From Urophycis tenuis (taxonomy: Eukaryota; Chordata; Actinopteri; Gadiformes; Phycidae), in assembly GCA_036785325.1 (NCBI GenBank), contig JAXIVH010000324.1:62001-126000 (forward strand): a stretch of 64,000 bases of DNA, read 5' to 3'. Positions 26,535 to 37,985 of the stretch are shown here, piece after piece. Made by a program: the position numbers and the translations under genes. The notes below the pieces were generated by a model, which did not search any database, was not told the origin of the DNA, and saw only the letters and a program-made list of their open reading frames with translations. Position 1 is the stretch's first letter. Every line of letters begins with the position of its first letter.

Positions 26535-27391
26535 GATGTTGATTAGGGTCCAGGTCAGGGTCATCCAAAGCAGTTCCAATAGAGGTCAGAGGTCACTGTT
26601 AAGGTAGGTTATGGTTAGGTCTGAGGAACAATGTTATATTGAGGTTAAATTGAGGTTTTTGAAAATGAATGTTGATTATGGTTAGGATTAGGGTTAGGGT
26701 TGGATCAAATTGGGTTATGATTAGGGTTTAGGGTTAGGGTAAGATTAAATTAGGTTATGTTTAGGATTAGGGTTAGGGTTAGGGTTAGAACAAATAGGGT
26801 TATGATTAGGGTTTAGGGTTAGGGTAAGATTAAATTAGGTTATGTTTAGGATTAGGGTTAGGGTTAGGGTTAGAACAAATAGGGTTATGGTTAGGGTTAG
26901 GGTTAGGATTAGAATAAATTGGGTTAAGGTTAGGTCAAATTGGATTATGATGTTAGGCTGAGGTTAAGGTTAGGCCTAAGGAAACAATGTTATATTGCAA
27001 TTAAATTAATTATTGTATTGAGGTTAGGGTTGGGGTGAGGGTTATGGTTAGGTCTGAGGAACAATGTTATATTGAGGTTAAGTTGAGGTTTTTGAAAATA
27101 AATGTTGATTATGGTTAGGATTAGGGTTAGGGTTGGATCAAATTGGGTTATGGTTAGGGTTTAGGGTTAGGGTAAGATTAAATTAGGTTATGGTTAGGGT
27201 TAGGGTTAGGATTAGAACAAATAGGGTTATGGTTAGGGTTAGGGTTAGGATTAGAATAAATTGGGTTAGGGTTAGGTCAAATTGGATTATGATGTTAGGC
27301 TGAGGTTAAGGTTAGGCCTAAGGAAACAATGTTATATTACAATTAAATTAATTATTGTATTGAGGTTAGGGTTGGGGTGAGGGTGAGGGTT
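26535..27391 (+). repeat. Degenerate telomere-like tract, unit 5
   Basis: Repeat of 2211-3067. Confidence 0.9.
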
Positions 27392-27405
27392 CAGCTCAGG
27401 AGTCC

Positions 27406-29604
27406 TCACCAGGGGTAGATGGATTTTGCCCCCAGCAGGTGGAGCCAAACCATCACCCTGTCCCTCCTCTGTGCAGGGGTCCAGGTAACATTGCTCTGTA
27501 GTACAGTATACCTAAAGGCACCCAGACCATGCATAAGGAAATGCTGCACCACCGGTGAGTCAAGGTCCCCCTTGAGGTGCACTTCTAATCTAAGGCGCTT
27601 GATGTGGGACGATACCTGGACGCCGGTGCCGCCAACAAACTGCGCTGGACAAAGGGAGCAGAAAATCAGATAAATGCAGTTGGATGTTTTTGGGGTCGAG
27701 GCCTGTGTGACCTCGTGCCAGGCATGCGTTTGCTTATTAGAAATAAATCTCAATTTCATGAAATGTGTGTCTATAATGGTCGTCCTTGCTCTGTCCTCTG
27801 ATGAGGACAGGGTAGCCCGTACTAACATGTCCCTCAAGTTTTTACTACGCCTGAAGGCCGAGATGACCCTATATTCTGTAAAGGGCTCCTGCTGCCCCAG
27901 GAACCTCGCGAAGTTGGCCTTCAGGCTGCTGTTCAGAGTAACCGTCATTGAGCTATATGTGTTGATAAGGGGAATGGGCTTGTCCAGGCCCCTCTCAGTC
28001 CTGTCCGAGAAAGTCTTCAGACAGAGCCTGAGGAAGGACCTGGAATAACCCCTATCCCTCAAGGCCCTAAAGAGAATGGCGACCGCCTGCCCAAAGTCCC
28101 CGTCCCTTGTACAAATCCTCCTGAATCTAAGGATCTGGGATTTCACCAGTCCCTTGTAGGTGTGCTTCGGGTGGAAGCTGCTTTTATGCAAGAGGGCGTG
28201 GGTGTCAGTCTTCTTAAAGAAGACTTTGATGTTTAATTTTAAATCGGTCAGAAAGTCCGGTCCCTTGTAAGTCGTGGTGTCAAGGAAGTCTATGGTCTGG
28301 GAGTTGAGTTCATAGGTCAATTGGATAGAAGGGTCGTAAGCGTTAAGTGTCAGTACAAATTGTGTGAATTGAATTTTGGAGCCCGGCCAAATTCCCCATA
28401 TGTCATCCAAATATCTGTAGTAGTGTAGGGGCCTTAGGGGACAAGTGGCCAGGGCCTCCTCCTCCCAATTGGCCATATAAATATTGGCGTAGGCCGGGGC
28501 GAATTTCTTGCCCATAGCCGTGCCTTTAGTTTGGAGATAAAAGTCCCCATTGAAAATGAAATCGTTTTTAGTCAGGTTAATGTCTAGCAGCTTTAAGAGC
28601 TGCATGTCGGGTCGGGTCGGGTCGGGATACCTGTTGAAGAATCGTCTTACACACTGGATGCCGGCCTCTATAGGGATGTTGGTGTAGAGGCTCTTGACAT
28701 CCATGGAAAACAGTAGGGCCCCCGGTGGCACCTTGAGGCCCTTGACGATCCCCACAAAGTGGTAGGTATCCTTAATATAGGAGGGGTGTCTGGTCGAGAG
28801 GGGGTTAAGGAAGTGGTCGATGTATTCTGCTGTCCGGTACGTCTCACTGCCACAGTCTGAAACTATGGGCCTACCCGGAGGGACCTCAAAGGGGACCGTC
28901 CAGGTGGCGGGGTCCTTATGTATTTTTGGCAGTATATAAAAGCGTCTGGCCCTCGGTTCCTCATCCCCCCCGATTAGATAACGGCGTTGTTTAGAATTGA
29001 TGAATTTAGCTCTAAAGAGGGAGTCAATGATGTTTATGACCTCTTTAATGGTGTCAAGGTAAATAGGTCCGTCTAATTTCCGATAGTAGACCTCATCCCT
29101 GAGCTGGCGCTCTGCCTCTAGGACATATTGGTCCCTGCTGAGGACGACCACTGCAGATCCCTTGTCAGCGGGTTTAATAACAATCTCCCTGTTTTGTTTT
29201 AGTTGGGTAAGGGCCTCTAGTTCGCCAGGCGATAGGTTGGGCTTCTCGCTGGGCGTCCTATACTGTTTTTTGAGTGTTGAAAGGTCACATGTTATGAGTC
29301 TGTGCAACGCCTCCGGGAGGGCCCCCGATGGGGGCGTCCAAAGGGAAGGGCCCCCGAAAGGCGGTGCAGTACCAGTACTATCCTGGAAAAAGCTGATTAA
29401 TTTGAGCCTCCTATGGTAATTATAAACATCACATTTCAATTGTTTTTTAAGCTCCCGTTCTAAACAGTGAGTAGGGATAAAAGACAAACCTCTGTTCAAG
29501 AGGGTTGTCTGTGGCGCTGTTAAGCGTAGGTCCTTGGTCAAATTGACAATTGTCTTACCCCCTAAGGAGGGAACGTCCTTTACCCCTGCCGGTGTCGGGC
29601 TCAA
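27406..29604 (-). CDS. ORF2 PLE reverse transcriptase, copy 5
   Basis: Same 732 residues as at 3082-5280. Confidence 0.95.
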   Translation of the reverse strand: MSPTPAGVKDVPSLGGKTIVNLTKDLRLTAPQTTLLNRGLSFIPTHCLERELKKQLKCDVYNYHRRLKLISFFQDSTGTAPPFGGPSLWTPPSGALPEALHRLITCDLSTLKKQYRTPSEKPNLSPGELEALTQLKQNREIVIKPADKGSAVVVLSRDQYVLEAERQLRDEVYYRKLDGPIYLDTIKEVINIIDSLFRAKFINSKQRRYLIGGDEEPRARRFYILPKIHKDPATWTVPFEVPPGRPIVSDCGSETYRTAEYIDHFLNPLSTRHPSYIKDTYHFVGIVKGLKVPPGALLFSMDVKSLYTNIPIEAGIQCVRRFFNRYPDPTRPDMQLLKLLDINLTKNDFIFNGDFYLQTKGTAMGKKFAPAYANIYMANWEEEALATCPLRPLHYYRYLDDIWGIWPGSKIQFTQFVLTLNAYDPSIQLTYELNSQTIDFLDTTTYKGPDFLTDLKLNIKVFFKKTDTHALLHKSSFHPKHTYKGLVKSQILRFRRICTRDGDFGQAVAILFRALRDRGYSRSFLRLCLKTFSDRTERGLDKPIPLINTYSSMTVTLNSSLKANFARFLGQQEPFTEYRVISAFRRSKNLRDMLVRATLSSSEDRARTTIIDTHFMKLRFISNKQTHAWHEVTQASTPKTSNCIYLIFCSLCPAQFVGGTGVQVSSHIKRLRLEVHLKGDLDSPVVQHFLMHGLGAFRYTVLQSNVTWTPAQRRDRVMVWLHLLGAKSIYPW

Positions 29605-31802
29605 GGGGACCCGGCGTTTAACACCCCCCTCCAGTGATGGAAGAAAGCGTCGCCAGTCTCCGCTGTCCAGCTGATGTTGTCCTCCTCAGTGGAGAACTGG
29701 CTTTGCGGCAGGAGGGGGATGTGGGGCATGTTCCTCTCCAACTGCTGGTTGAGGACGGCGAGGTTCTCCTGCTCCTCTGTAGGGAGGGCCGTGGAGAAGT
29801 TGACCTGCTGGATCAACACCTCCGCTCCAGGGAACCGCTTCCTGGCCGCTCTCAACGCAGCCTGGGCATTCTTAATCGTTGTCTCTTTTGACTTGTTGGC
29901 CCTGCTATAGATACCAAACGACATGATTATTTTTTCTACGACCAGCCCCTCAATAGGGGTGGTCTTCTCCATCAGGGCCTGCGCGTGCCTGAAATGGGAT
30001 TCAGGGAAACAGTCCACCTGCAGGTCCTGGATGTCATGTTCAGGGAGGCTAGCAAGGTTAGAGTCACCCATAATGAGCCACTTAGAGCCCACGTTGAGGT
30101 TCCAGTCCAACAACTTACGTGCCGTATGTGGGTGCACCCTGACCCTGCGACCTCCCCTTCTCTCGGTGGTGGTCTCGTCTCTCGGCTCCTCACCTCGGTC
30201 CCGGACAGACCGCAATACCTCCGCGGCGGCCCGTGAGGTGGAAGGGCCCTCGTCGTGGTCCTCCAGATCGAGGAGGTCCCCGGTCCCCGATGCGTCGGGC
30301 CCCGGGGATGGAGAAGGAGAACAGGGGGTGGGTCCTCCCACCAACTCACCTCTTCTCCCTCGTGTGAGTCCCAGAAGGCCGTCCTCCCCGTCAGCCCCGT
30401 CATCCTCGTCCGACGAGACTTCAGGGGACGCCCTCCTGGCCCTCCTGGGGGCCCTCCGTTCCAGGGGGGGACACGCCATTGGCTGCGAGGGGGTGAGGAC
30501 GGCCGCCGTCGGGGGGACGAACCAATCCGGCGACAGCTCCTCCAAGCCCGTCACGGTGCCGGACCCCGCAGAGGCCGGTCTCGCTGGCGTGCCCCGGGTC
30601 CCGGTCGCCGGAGGTGGGCGGTGAGGGCCAGCATGACGAGCCGGCGATGAGGTGGGGGAAGACAGTGCGCGGCCGGAAGGCAACAGCGACGCCGACGGAG
30701 CCCTGGACCTCGGGGGCAGAACGTCAGGGACCAGGATCGGTGTGGGGTCCCTCTCCTGCTCCCACAGCGTCGTGAGCCTGGTCTCAGCGGCGTCGAGCGT
30801 CTCCCCAGTGAGACGGGGCAGGTTCCTGCGGGCCCAGCGGGTCGCCACACCGAAGGCCTCCCTCCAGGTCTCATTGAGGAGACCCCTGAGTCTCCCAAAC
30901 AAGTCCTCAAGGCATTCCTCATAGTGTTGCCTTAATATAAGGCAAATTGTGTGTCCCCACTCCCTCGCAGCCCCCTCTATCAGGAGGCGCGTGGTCTGAG
31001 TAGGGACCGCTGGTTTAATCATGGCGGCCAGCGTGGCCACCATTTTGTGAATGGTCCGGGGCCCTTCCCCACGGGCCCCAGATGACACGTTAGAAAGGTG
31101 GTGGGTCACCTTAATTACAGCGTACAGTTCTTTAATGAGACGCTTCAATTCCAAATTGGCAGGGATACGCCTCACCTCATGTCCATCGCGGTCGCGATCC
31201 GGTCCTCTGGCGACGTCAGCGTAGGTCCCGGTACCAGGCCCAAAGCCAGACCGCCGAGAAGCCCCAGGCGGAGGCACTGGCCAGTTTAGGTTAGGGGGGT
31301 TACCCCTCCAATAACGGAGGGGAGGTGCACGGTCCATCCGACCGTGGAACCCCCGGCGGTCATAGCCCCGGTACCCGGCCCGAGGACCCACGTCTCTCAT
31401 AGGTGATCGGGGGTGCGTATCCCTGGTGTATGATAGGGGGCGTTGGTCCCTCTGGTGTGGGTGTCGACGTCTCTCTCTGGATGGTGAGGCGGGGCGCCTA
31501 TTGGTAGGCCCCCTGGGTGGACGACGGGGAGGGCCCGGTGGCGGTGATGGACGCCGAGCCCTGGGTGGCGAGCGAGGGCGTCTCGTCATCGGAGGGGAGT
31601 AAACCCGCACGTACCTCTGCGGCGAGCGTGGTCTCTCCCTCATCCTGCCAGGCGGACGTCCGTGCCACCGGGGTGATGGAGCCCGTCGATCATCGGACCA
31701 CGTGCGCGGCCTATCCGTAGGCGCATAAACGTGTCCGTCCCAGGATGGCGAGCGTCGGCGATAACGGCGCCTGCCGTATCTAACCAATGTCCACTCGGAC
31801 AT
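29601..31802 (-). CDS. ORF1 (SGNH-like), copy 5
   Basis: Same protein as at 5277-7478, followed by the ORF2 at 27406-29604. Confidence 0.85.
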   Translation of the reverse strand: MSEWTLVRYGRRRYRRRSPSWDGHVYAPTDRPRTWSDDRRAPSPRWHGRPPGRMRERPRSPQRYVRVYSPPMTRRPRSPPRARRPSPPPGPPRRPPRGPTNRRPASPSRERRRHPHQRDQRPLSYTRDTHPRSPMRDVGPRAGYRGYDRRGFHGRMDRAPPLRYWRGNPPNLNWPVPPPGASRRSGFGPGTGTYADVARGPDRDRDGHEVRRIPANLELKRLIKELYAVIKVTHHLSNVSSGARGEGPRTIHKMVATLAAMIKPAVPTQTTRLLIEGAAREWGHTICLILRQHYEECLEDLFGRLRGLLNETWREAFGVATRWARRNLPRLTGETLDAAETRLTTLWEQERDPTPILVPDVLPPRSRAPSASLLPSGRALSSPTSSPARHAGPHRPPPATGTRGTPARPASAGSGTVTGLEELSPDWFVPPTAAVLTPSQPMACPPLERRAPRRARRASPEVSSDEDDGADGEDGLLGLTRGRRGELVGGPTPCSPSPSPGPDASGTGDLLDLEDHDEGPSTSRAAAEVLRSVRDRGEEPRDETTTERRGGRRVRVHPHTARKLLDWNLNVGSKWLIMGDSNLASLPEHDIQDLQVDCFPESHFRHAQALMEKTTPIEGLVVEKIIMSFGIYSRANKSKETTIKNAQAALRAARKRFPGAEVLIQQVNFSTALPTEEQENLAVLNQQLERNMPHIPLLPQSQFSTEEDNISWTAETGDAFFHHWRGVLNAGSP

Positions 31803-31904
31803 TGTATTAGTGGAGAGTGTGATAACGCTGTGTCTCGAAAAAAATTAAATAAAAAATTGGAACGAGAGTAAAAGTTTAACAAAGTAACTATTTATTTAAA
31901 ACAA

Positions 31905-31955
31905 GTGCAAAAAACGACGTTTCGGCCAGTATTCTGGCCTTCTTCAGGTTTGCAC
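31905..31955 (-). ncRNA. Hammerhead ribozyme, unit 6
   Basis: Same as at 1500-1550; leader of the ORF1 starting at 31802. Confidence 0.88.
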
Positions 31956-32615
31956 AAAACTAAAAAACATAAAAAGCACAAATGTTGTGGCGAACTCTCT
32001 CTTGGCAGGTAAGGTTGAGACTGTGAGATCGCAAGGACCCCAACCCAATTGACTCCAACAGGGAACGCCCTCCCATTTGATTGGAGCCAACAGGTTGGTT
32101 CCAGATCGCGGCAGCCCACAATCCCACCCCCTGTGCAACAGTTAATATAACTTTCTTTTATTGAAATATAATACAAGTAATAAGAGACACAGATAAGTAA
32201 ATAAATAATAACTGAACACGGTAACAGCGAACATATATGTAGAAAAAAAATTAAATATATTTTTTTATGTAAGGCGATCATGTGACTAACGTCACTTCTA
32301 CAAACGAGTTAAAAAGAAAAACAATGAACATTAGTGGAGTTGATAATAATAAACAAAGTTGTTATATATAGAACTGATTATAGTGTTTTTATAAAAACTA
32401 AACATTTAATACAAACAAAGAAATGAATCAATTAGAAAAGTCGCGATCGCTGTTACCATGATGTCATTGGCCAGCAGTCAGTAAATGACATCATGGTCCA
32501 AGCCCCACGCAATCAAATTCCAAACATTACATCCATATATATTTATTTTTATTGATACTTGCAATACTCACCTACACCCAAAATATCCTGGATCTAAACT
32601 TGAATTGTAAATTAT
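31956..32615 (-). promoter_or_regulatory. Control region, unit 6
   Basis: Repeat of 1551-2210, with the inverted repeat at 32455-32497. Confidence 0.5.
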
Positions 32616-33472
32616 GATGTTGATTAGGGTCCAGGTCAGGGTCATCCAAAGCAGTTCCAATAGAGGTCAGAGGTCACTGTTAAGGTAGGTTATGGTTAGG
32701 TCTGAGGAACAATGTTATATTGAGGTTAAATTGAGGTTTTTGAAAATGAATGTTGATTATGGTTAGGATTAGGGTTAGGGTTGGATCAAATTGGGTTATG
32801 ATTAGGGTTTAGGGTTAGGGTAAGATTAAATTAGGTTATGTTTAGGATTAGGGTTAGGGTTAGGGTTAGAACAAATAGGGTTATGATTAGGGTTTAGGGT
32901 TAGGGTAAGATTAAATTAGGTTATGTTTAGGATTAGGGTTAGGGTTAGGGTTAGAACAAATAGGGTTATGGTTAGGGTTAGGGTTAGGATTAGAATAAAT
33001 TGGGTTAAGGTTAGGTCAAATTGGATTATGATGTTAGGCTGAGGTTAAGGTTAGGCCTAAGGAAACAATGTTATATTGCAATTAAATTAATTATTGTATT
33101 GAGGTTAGGGTTGGGGTGAGGGTTATGGTTAGGTCTGAGGAACAATGTTATATTGAGGTTAAGTTGAGGTTTTTGAAAATAAATGTTGATTATGGTTAGG
33201 ATTAGGGTTAGGGTTGGATCAAATTGGGTTATGGTTAGGGTTTAGGGTTAGGGTAAGATTAAATTAGGTTATGGTTAGGGTTAGGGTTAGGATTAGAACA
33301 AATAGGGTTATGGTTAGGGTTAGGGTTAGGATTAGAATAAATTGGGTTAGGGTTAGGTCAAATTGGATTATGATGTTAGGCTGAGGTTAAGGTTAGGCCT
33401 AAGGAAACAATGTTATATTACAATTAAATTAATTATTGTATTGAGGTTAGGGTTGGGGTGAGGGTGAGGGTT
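32616..33472 (+). repeat. Degenerate telomere-like tract, unit 6
   Basis: Repeat of 2211-3067. Confidence 0.9.
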
Positions 33473-33486
33473 CAGCTCAGGAGTCC

Positions 33487-35685
33487 TCACCAGGGGTAGA
33501 TGGATTTTGCCCCCAGCAGGTGGAGCCAAACCATCACCCTGTCCCTCCTCTGTGCAGGGGTCCAGGTAACATTGCTCTGTAGTACAGTATACCTAAAGGC
33601 ACCCAGACCATGCATAAGGAAATGCTGCACCACCGGTGAGTCAAGGTCCCCCTTGAGGTGCACTTCTAATCTAAGGCGCTTGATGTGGGACGATACCTGG
33701 ACGCCGGTGCCGCCAACAAACTGCGCTGGACAAAGGGAGCAGAAAATCAGATAAATGCAGTTGGATGTTTTTGGGGTCGAGGCCTGTGTGACCTCGTGCC
33801 AGGCATGCGTTTGCTTATTAGAAATAAATCTCAATTTCATGAAATGTGTGTCTATAATGGTCGTCCTTGCTCTGTCCTCTGATGAGGACAGGGTAGCCCG
33901 TACTAACATGTCCCTCAAGTTTTTACTACGCCTGAAGGCCGAGATGACCCTATATTCTGTAAAGGGCTCCTGCTGCCCCAGGAACCTCGCGAAGTTGGCC
34001 TTCAGGCTGCTGTTCAGAGTAACCGTCATTGAGCTATATGTGTTGATAAGGGGAATGGGCTTGTCCAGGCCCCTCTCAGTCCTGTCCGAGAAAGTCTTCA
34101 GACAGAGCCTGAGGAAGGACCTGGAATAACCCCTATCCCTCAAGGCCCTAAAGAGAATGGCGACCGCCTGCCCAAAGTCCCCGTCCCTTGTACAAATCCT
34201 CCTGAATCTAAGGATCTGGGATTTCACCAGTCCCTTGTAGGTGTGCTTCGGGTGGAAGCTGCTTTTATGCAAGAGGGCGTGGGTGTCAGTCTTCTTAAAG
34301 AAGACTTTGATGTTTAATTTTAAATCGGTCAGAAAGTCCGGTCCCTTGTAAGTCGTGGTGTCAAGGAAGTCTATGGTCTGGGAGTTGAGTTCATAGGTCA
34401 ATTGGATAGAAGGGTCGTAAGCGTTAAGTGTCAGTACAAATTGTGTGAATTGAATTTTGGAGCCCGGCCAAATTCCCCATATGTCATCCAAATATCTGTA
34501 GTAGTGTAGGGGCCTTAGGGGACAAGTGGCCAGGGCCTCCTCCTCCCAATTGGCCATATAAATATTGGCGTAGGCCGGGGCGAATTTCTTGCCCATAGCC
34601 GTGCCTTTAGTTTGGAGATAAAAGTCCCCATTGAAAATGAAATCGTTTTTAGTCAGGTTAATGTCTAGCAGCTTTAAGAGCTGCATGTCGGGTCGGGTCG
34701 GGTCGGGATACCTGTTGAAGAATCGTCTTACACACTGGATGCCGGCCTCTATAGGGATGTTGGTGTAGAGGCTCTTGACATCCATGGAAAACAGTAGGGC
34801 CCCCGGTGGCACCTTGAGGCCCTTGACGATCCCCACAAAGTGGTAGGTATCCTTAATATAGGAGGGGTGTCTGGTCGAGAGGGGGTTAAGGAAGTGGTCG
34901 ATGTATTCTGCTGTCCGGTACGTCTCACTGCCACAGTCTGAAACTATGGGCCTACCCGGAGGGACCTCAAAGGGGACCGTCCAGGTGGCGGGGTCCTTAT
35001 GTATTTTTGGCAGTATATAAAAGCGTCTGGCCCTCGGTTCCTCATCCCCCCCGATTAGATAACGGCGTTGTTTAGAATTGATGAATTTAGCTCTAAAGAG
35101 GGAGTCAATGATGTTTATGACCTCTTTAATGGTGTCAAGGTAAATAGGTCCGTCTAATTTCCGATAGTAGACCTCATCCCTGAGCTGGCGCTCTGCCTCT
35201 AGGACATATTGGTCCCTGCTGAGGACGACCACTGCAGATCCCTTGTCAGCGGGTTTAATAACAATCTCCCTGTTTTGTTTTAGTTGGGTAAGGGCCTCTA
35301 GTTCGCCAGGCGATAGGTTGGGCTTCTCGCTGGGCGTCCTATACTGTTTTTTGAGTGTTGAAAGGTCACATGTTATGAGTCTGTGCAACGCCTCCGGGAG
35401 GGCCCCCGATGGGGGCGTCCAAAGGGAAGGGCCCCCGAAAGGCGGTGCAGTACCAGTACTATCCTGGAAAAAGCTGATTAATTTGAGCCTCCTATGGTAA
35501 TTATAAACATCACATTTCAATTGTTTTTTAAGCTCCCGTTCTAAACAGTGAGTAGGGATAAAAGACAAACCTCTGTTCAAGAGGGTTGTCTGTGGCGCTG
35601 TTAAGCGTAGGTCCTTGGTCAAATTGACAATTGTCTTACCCCCTAAGGAGGGAACGTCCTTTACCCCTGCCGGTGTCGGGCTCAA
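33487..35685 (-). CDS. ORF2 PLE reverse transcriptase, copy 6
   Basis: Same 732 residues as at 3082-5280, downstream of the E3K ORF1. Confidence 0.95.
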   Translation of the reverse strand: MSPTPAGVKDVPSLGGKTIVNLTKDLRLTAPQTTLLNRGLSFIPTHCLERELKKQLKCDVYNYHRRLKLISFFQDSTGTAPPFGGPSLWTPPSGALPEALHRLITCDLSTLKKQYRTPSEKPNLSPGELEALTQLKQNREIVIKPADKGSAVVVLSRDQYVLEAERQLRDEVYYRKLDGPIYLDTIKEVINIIDSLFRAKFINSKQRRYLIGGDEEPRARRFYILPKIHKDPATWTVPFEVPPGRPIVSDCGSETYRTAEYIDHFLNPLSTRHPSYIKDTYHFVGIVKGLKVPPGALLFSMDVKSLYTNIPIEAGIQCVRRFFNRYPDPTRPDMQLLKLLDINLTKNDFIFNGDFYLQTKGTAMGKKFAPAYANIYMANWEEEALATCPLRPLHYYRYLDDIWGIWPGSKIQFTQFVLTLNAYDPSIQLTYELNSQTIDFLDTTTYKGPDFLTDLKLNIKVFFKKTDTHALLHKSSFHPKHTYKGLVKSQILRFRRICTRDGDFGQAVAILFRALRDRGYSRSFLRLCLKTFSDRTERGLDKPIPLINTYSSMTVTLNSSLKANFARFLGQQEPFTEYRVISAFRRSKNLRDMLVRATLSSSEDRARTTIIDTHFMKLRFISNKQTHAWHEVTQASTPKTSNCIYLIFCSLCPAQFVGGTGVQVSSHIKRLRLEVHLKGDLDSPVVQHFLMHGLGAFRYTVLQSNVTWTPAQRRDRVMVWLHLLGAKSIYPW

Positions 35686-37883
35686 GGGGACCCGGCGTTT
35701 AACACCCCCCTCCAGTGATGGAAGAAAGCGTCGCCAGTCTCCGCTGTCCAGCTGATGTTGTCCTCCTCAGTGGAGAACTGGCTTTGCGGCAGGAGGGGGA
35801 TGTGGGGCATGTTCCTCTCCAACTGCTGGTTGAGGACGGCGAGGTTCTCCTGCTCCTCTGTAGGGAGGGCCGTGGAGAAGTTGACCTGCTGGATCAACAC
35901 CTCCGCTCCAGGGAACCGCTTCCTGGCCGCTCTCAACGCAGCCTGGGCATTCTTAATCGTTGTCTCTTTTGACTTGTTGGCCCTGCTATAGATACCAAAC
36001 GACATGATTATTTTTTCTACGACCAGCCCCTCAATAGGGGTGGTCTTCTCCATCAGGGCCTGCGCGTGCCTGAAATGGGATTCAGGGAAACAGTCCACCT
36101 GCAGGTCCTGGATGTCATGTTCAGGGAGGCTAGCAAGGTTAGAGTCACCCATAATGAGCCACTTAGAGCCCACGTTGAGGTTCCAGTCCAACAACTTACG
36201 TGCCGTATGTGGGTGCACCCTGACCCTGCGACCTCCCCTTCTCTCGGTGGTGGTCTCGTCTCTCGGCTCCTCACCTCGGTCCCGGACAGACCGCAATACC
36301 TCCGCGGCGGCCCGTGAGGTGGAAGGGCCCTCGTCGTGGTCCTCCAGATCGAGGAGGTCCCCGGTCCCCGATGCGTCGGGCCCCGGGGATGGAGAAGGAG
36401 AACAGGGGGTGGGTCCTCCCACCAACTCACCTCTTCTCCCTCGTGTGAGTCCCAGAAGGCCGTCCTCCCCGTCAGCCCCGTCATCCTCGTCCGACGAGAC
36501 TTCAGGGGACGCCCTCCTGGCCCTCCTGGGGGCCCTCCGTTCCAGGGGGGGACACGCCATTGGCTGCGAGGGGGTGAGGACGGCCGCCGTCGGGGGGACG
36601 AACCAATCCGGCGACAGCTCCTCCAAGCCCGTCACGGTGCCGGACCCCGCAGAGGCCGGTCTCGCTGGCGTGCCCCGGGTCCCGGTCGCCGGAGGTGGGC
36701 GGTGAGGGCCAGCATGACGAGCCGGCGATGAGGTGGGGGAAGACAGTGCGCGGCCGGAAGGCAACAGCGACGCCGACGGAGCCCTGGACCTCGGGGGCAG
36801 AACGTCAGGGACCAGGATCGGTGTGGGGTCCCTCTCCTGCTCCCACAGCGTCGTGAGCCTGGTCTCAGCGGCGTCGAGCGTCTCCCCAGTGAGACGGGGC
36901 AGGTTCCTGCGGGCCCAGCGGGTCGCCACACCGAAGGCCTCCCTCCAGGTCTCATTGAGGAGACCCCTGAGTCTCCCAAACAAGTCCTCAAGGCATTCCT
37001 CATAGTGTTGCCTTAATATAAGGCAAATTGTGTGTCCCCACTCCCTCGCAGCCCCCTCTATTAGGAGGCGCGTGGTCTGAGTAGGGACCGCTGGTTTAAT
37101 CATGGCGGCCAGCGTGGCCACCATTTTGTGAATGGTCCGGGGCCCTTCCCCACGGGCCCCAGATGACACGTTAGAAAGGTGGTGGGTCACCTTAATTACA
37201 GCGTACAGTTCTTTAATGAGACGCTTCAATTCCAAATTGGCAGGGATACGCCTCACCTCATGTCCATCGCGGTCGCGATCCGGTCCTCTGGCGACGTCAG
37301 CGTAGGTCCCGGTACCAGGCCCAAAGCCAGACCGCCGAGAAGCCCCAGGCGGAGGCACTGGCCAGTTTAGGTTAGGGGGGTTACCCCTCCAATAACGGAG
37401 GGGAGGTGCACGGTCCATCCGACCGTGGAACCCCCGGCGGTCATAGCCCCGGTACCCGGCCCGAGGACCCACGTCTCTCATAGGTGATCGGGGGTGCGTA
37501 TCCCTGGTGTATGATAGGGGGCGTTGGTCCCTCTGGTGTGGGTGTCGACGTCTCTCTCTGGATGGTGAGGCGGGGCGCCTATTGGTAGGCCCCCTGGGTG
37601 GACGACGGGGAGGGCCCGGTGGCGGTGATGGACGCCGAGCCCTGGGTGGCGAGCGAGGGCGTCTCGTCATCGGAGGGGAGTAAACCCGCACGTACCTCTG
37701 CGGCGAGCGTGGTCTCTCCCTCATCCTGCCAGGCGGACGTCCGTGCCACCGGGGTGATGGAGCCCGTCGATCATCGGACCACGTGCGCGGCCTATCCGTA
37801 GGCGCATAAACGTGTCCGTCCCAGGATGGCGAGCGTCGGCGATAACGGCGCCTGCCGTATCTAACCAATGTCCACTTGGACAT
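35682..37883 (-). CDS. ORF1 (SGNH-like), copy 6 (E3K)
   Basis: The most diverged ORF1 copy, with two substitutions. At 37877 (C to T, plus strand) residue 3 changes from Glu to Lys. At 37062 (C to T, plus strand) a Leu codon in the helical region changes silently from CTG to CTA. The first falls in the loop of the start-codon hairpin and leaves its stem intact. The frame is open throughout. Confidence 0.85.
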   Translation of the reverse strand: MSKWTLVRYGRRRYRRRSPSWDGHVYAPTDRPRTWSDDRRAPSPRWHGRPPGRMRERPRSPQRYVRVYSPPMTRRPRSPPRARRPSPPPGPPRRPPRGPTNRRPASPSRERRRHPHQRDQRPLSYTRDTHPRSPMRDVGPRAGYRGYDRRGFHGRMDRAPPLRYWRGNPPNLNWPVPPPGASRRSGFGPGTGTYADVARGPDRDRDGHEVRRIPANLELKRLIKELYAVIKVTHHLSNVSSGARGEGPRTIHKMVATLAAMIKPAVPTQTTRLLIEGAAREWGHTICLILRQHYEECLEDLFGRLRGLLNETWREAFGVATRWARRNLPRLTGETLDAAETRLTTLWEQERDPTPILVPDVLPPRSRAPSASLLPSGRALSSPTSSPARHAGPHRPPPATGTRGTPARPASAGSGTVTGLEELSPDWFVPPTAAVLTPSQPMACPPLERRAPRRARRASPEVSSDEDDGADGEDGLLGLTRGRRGELVGGPTPCSPSPSPGPDASGTGDLLDLEDHDEGPSTSRAAAEVLRSVRDRGEEPRDETTTERRGGRRVRVHPHTARKLLDWNLNVGSKWLIMGDSNLASLPEHDIQDLQVDCFPESHFRHAQALMEKTTPIEGLVVEKIIMSFGIYSRANKSKETTIKNAQAALRAARKRFPGAEVLIQQVNFSTALPTEEQENLAVLNQQLERNMPHIPLLPQSQFSTEEDNISWTAETGDAFFHHWRGVLNAGSP
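37062..37062. other. Unit-specific silent substitution in ORF1
   Basis: T here, C in the other copies (CTATTAGG versus CTATCAGG). A Leu codon changes from CTG to CTA. Confidence 0.9.
37877..37877. other. Unit-specific substitution (ORF1 E3K)
   Basis: T here, C in the other copies (CCACTTGG versus CCACTCGG), giving Lys for Glu at residue 3. It is in the same unit as 37062. Confidence 0.95.
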
Positions 37884-37985
37884 TGTATTAGTGGAGAGTG
37901 TGATAACGCTGTGTCTCGAAAAAAATTAAATAAAAAATTGGAACGAGAGTAAAAGTTTAACAAAGTAACTATTTATTTAAAACAA

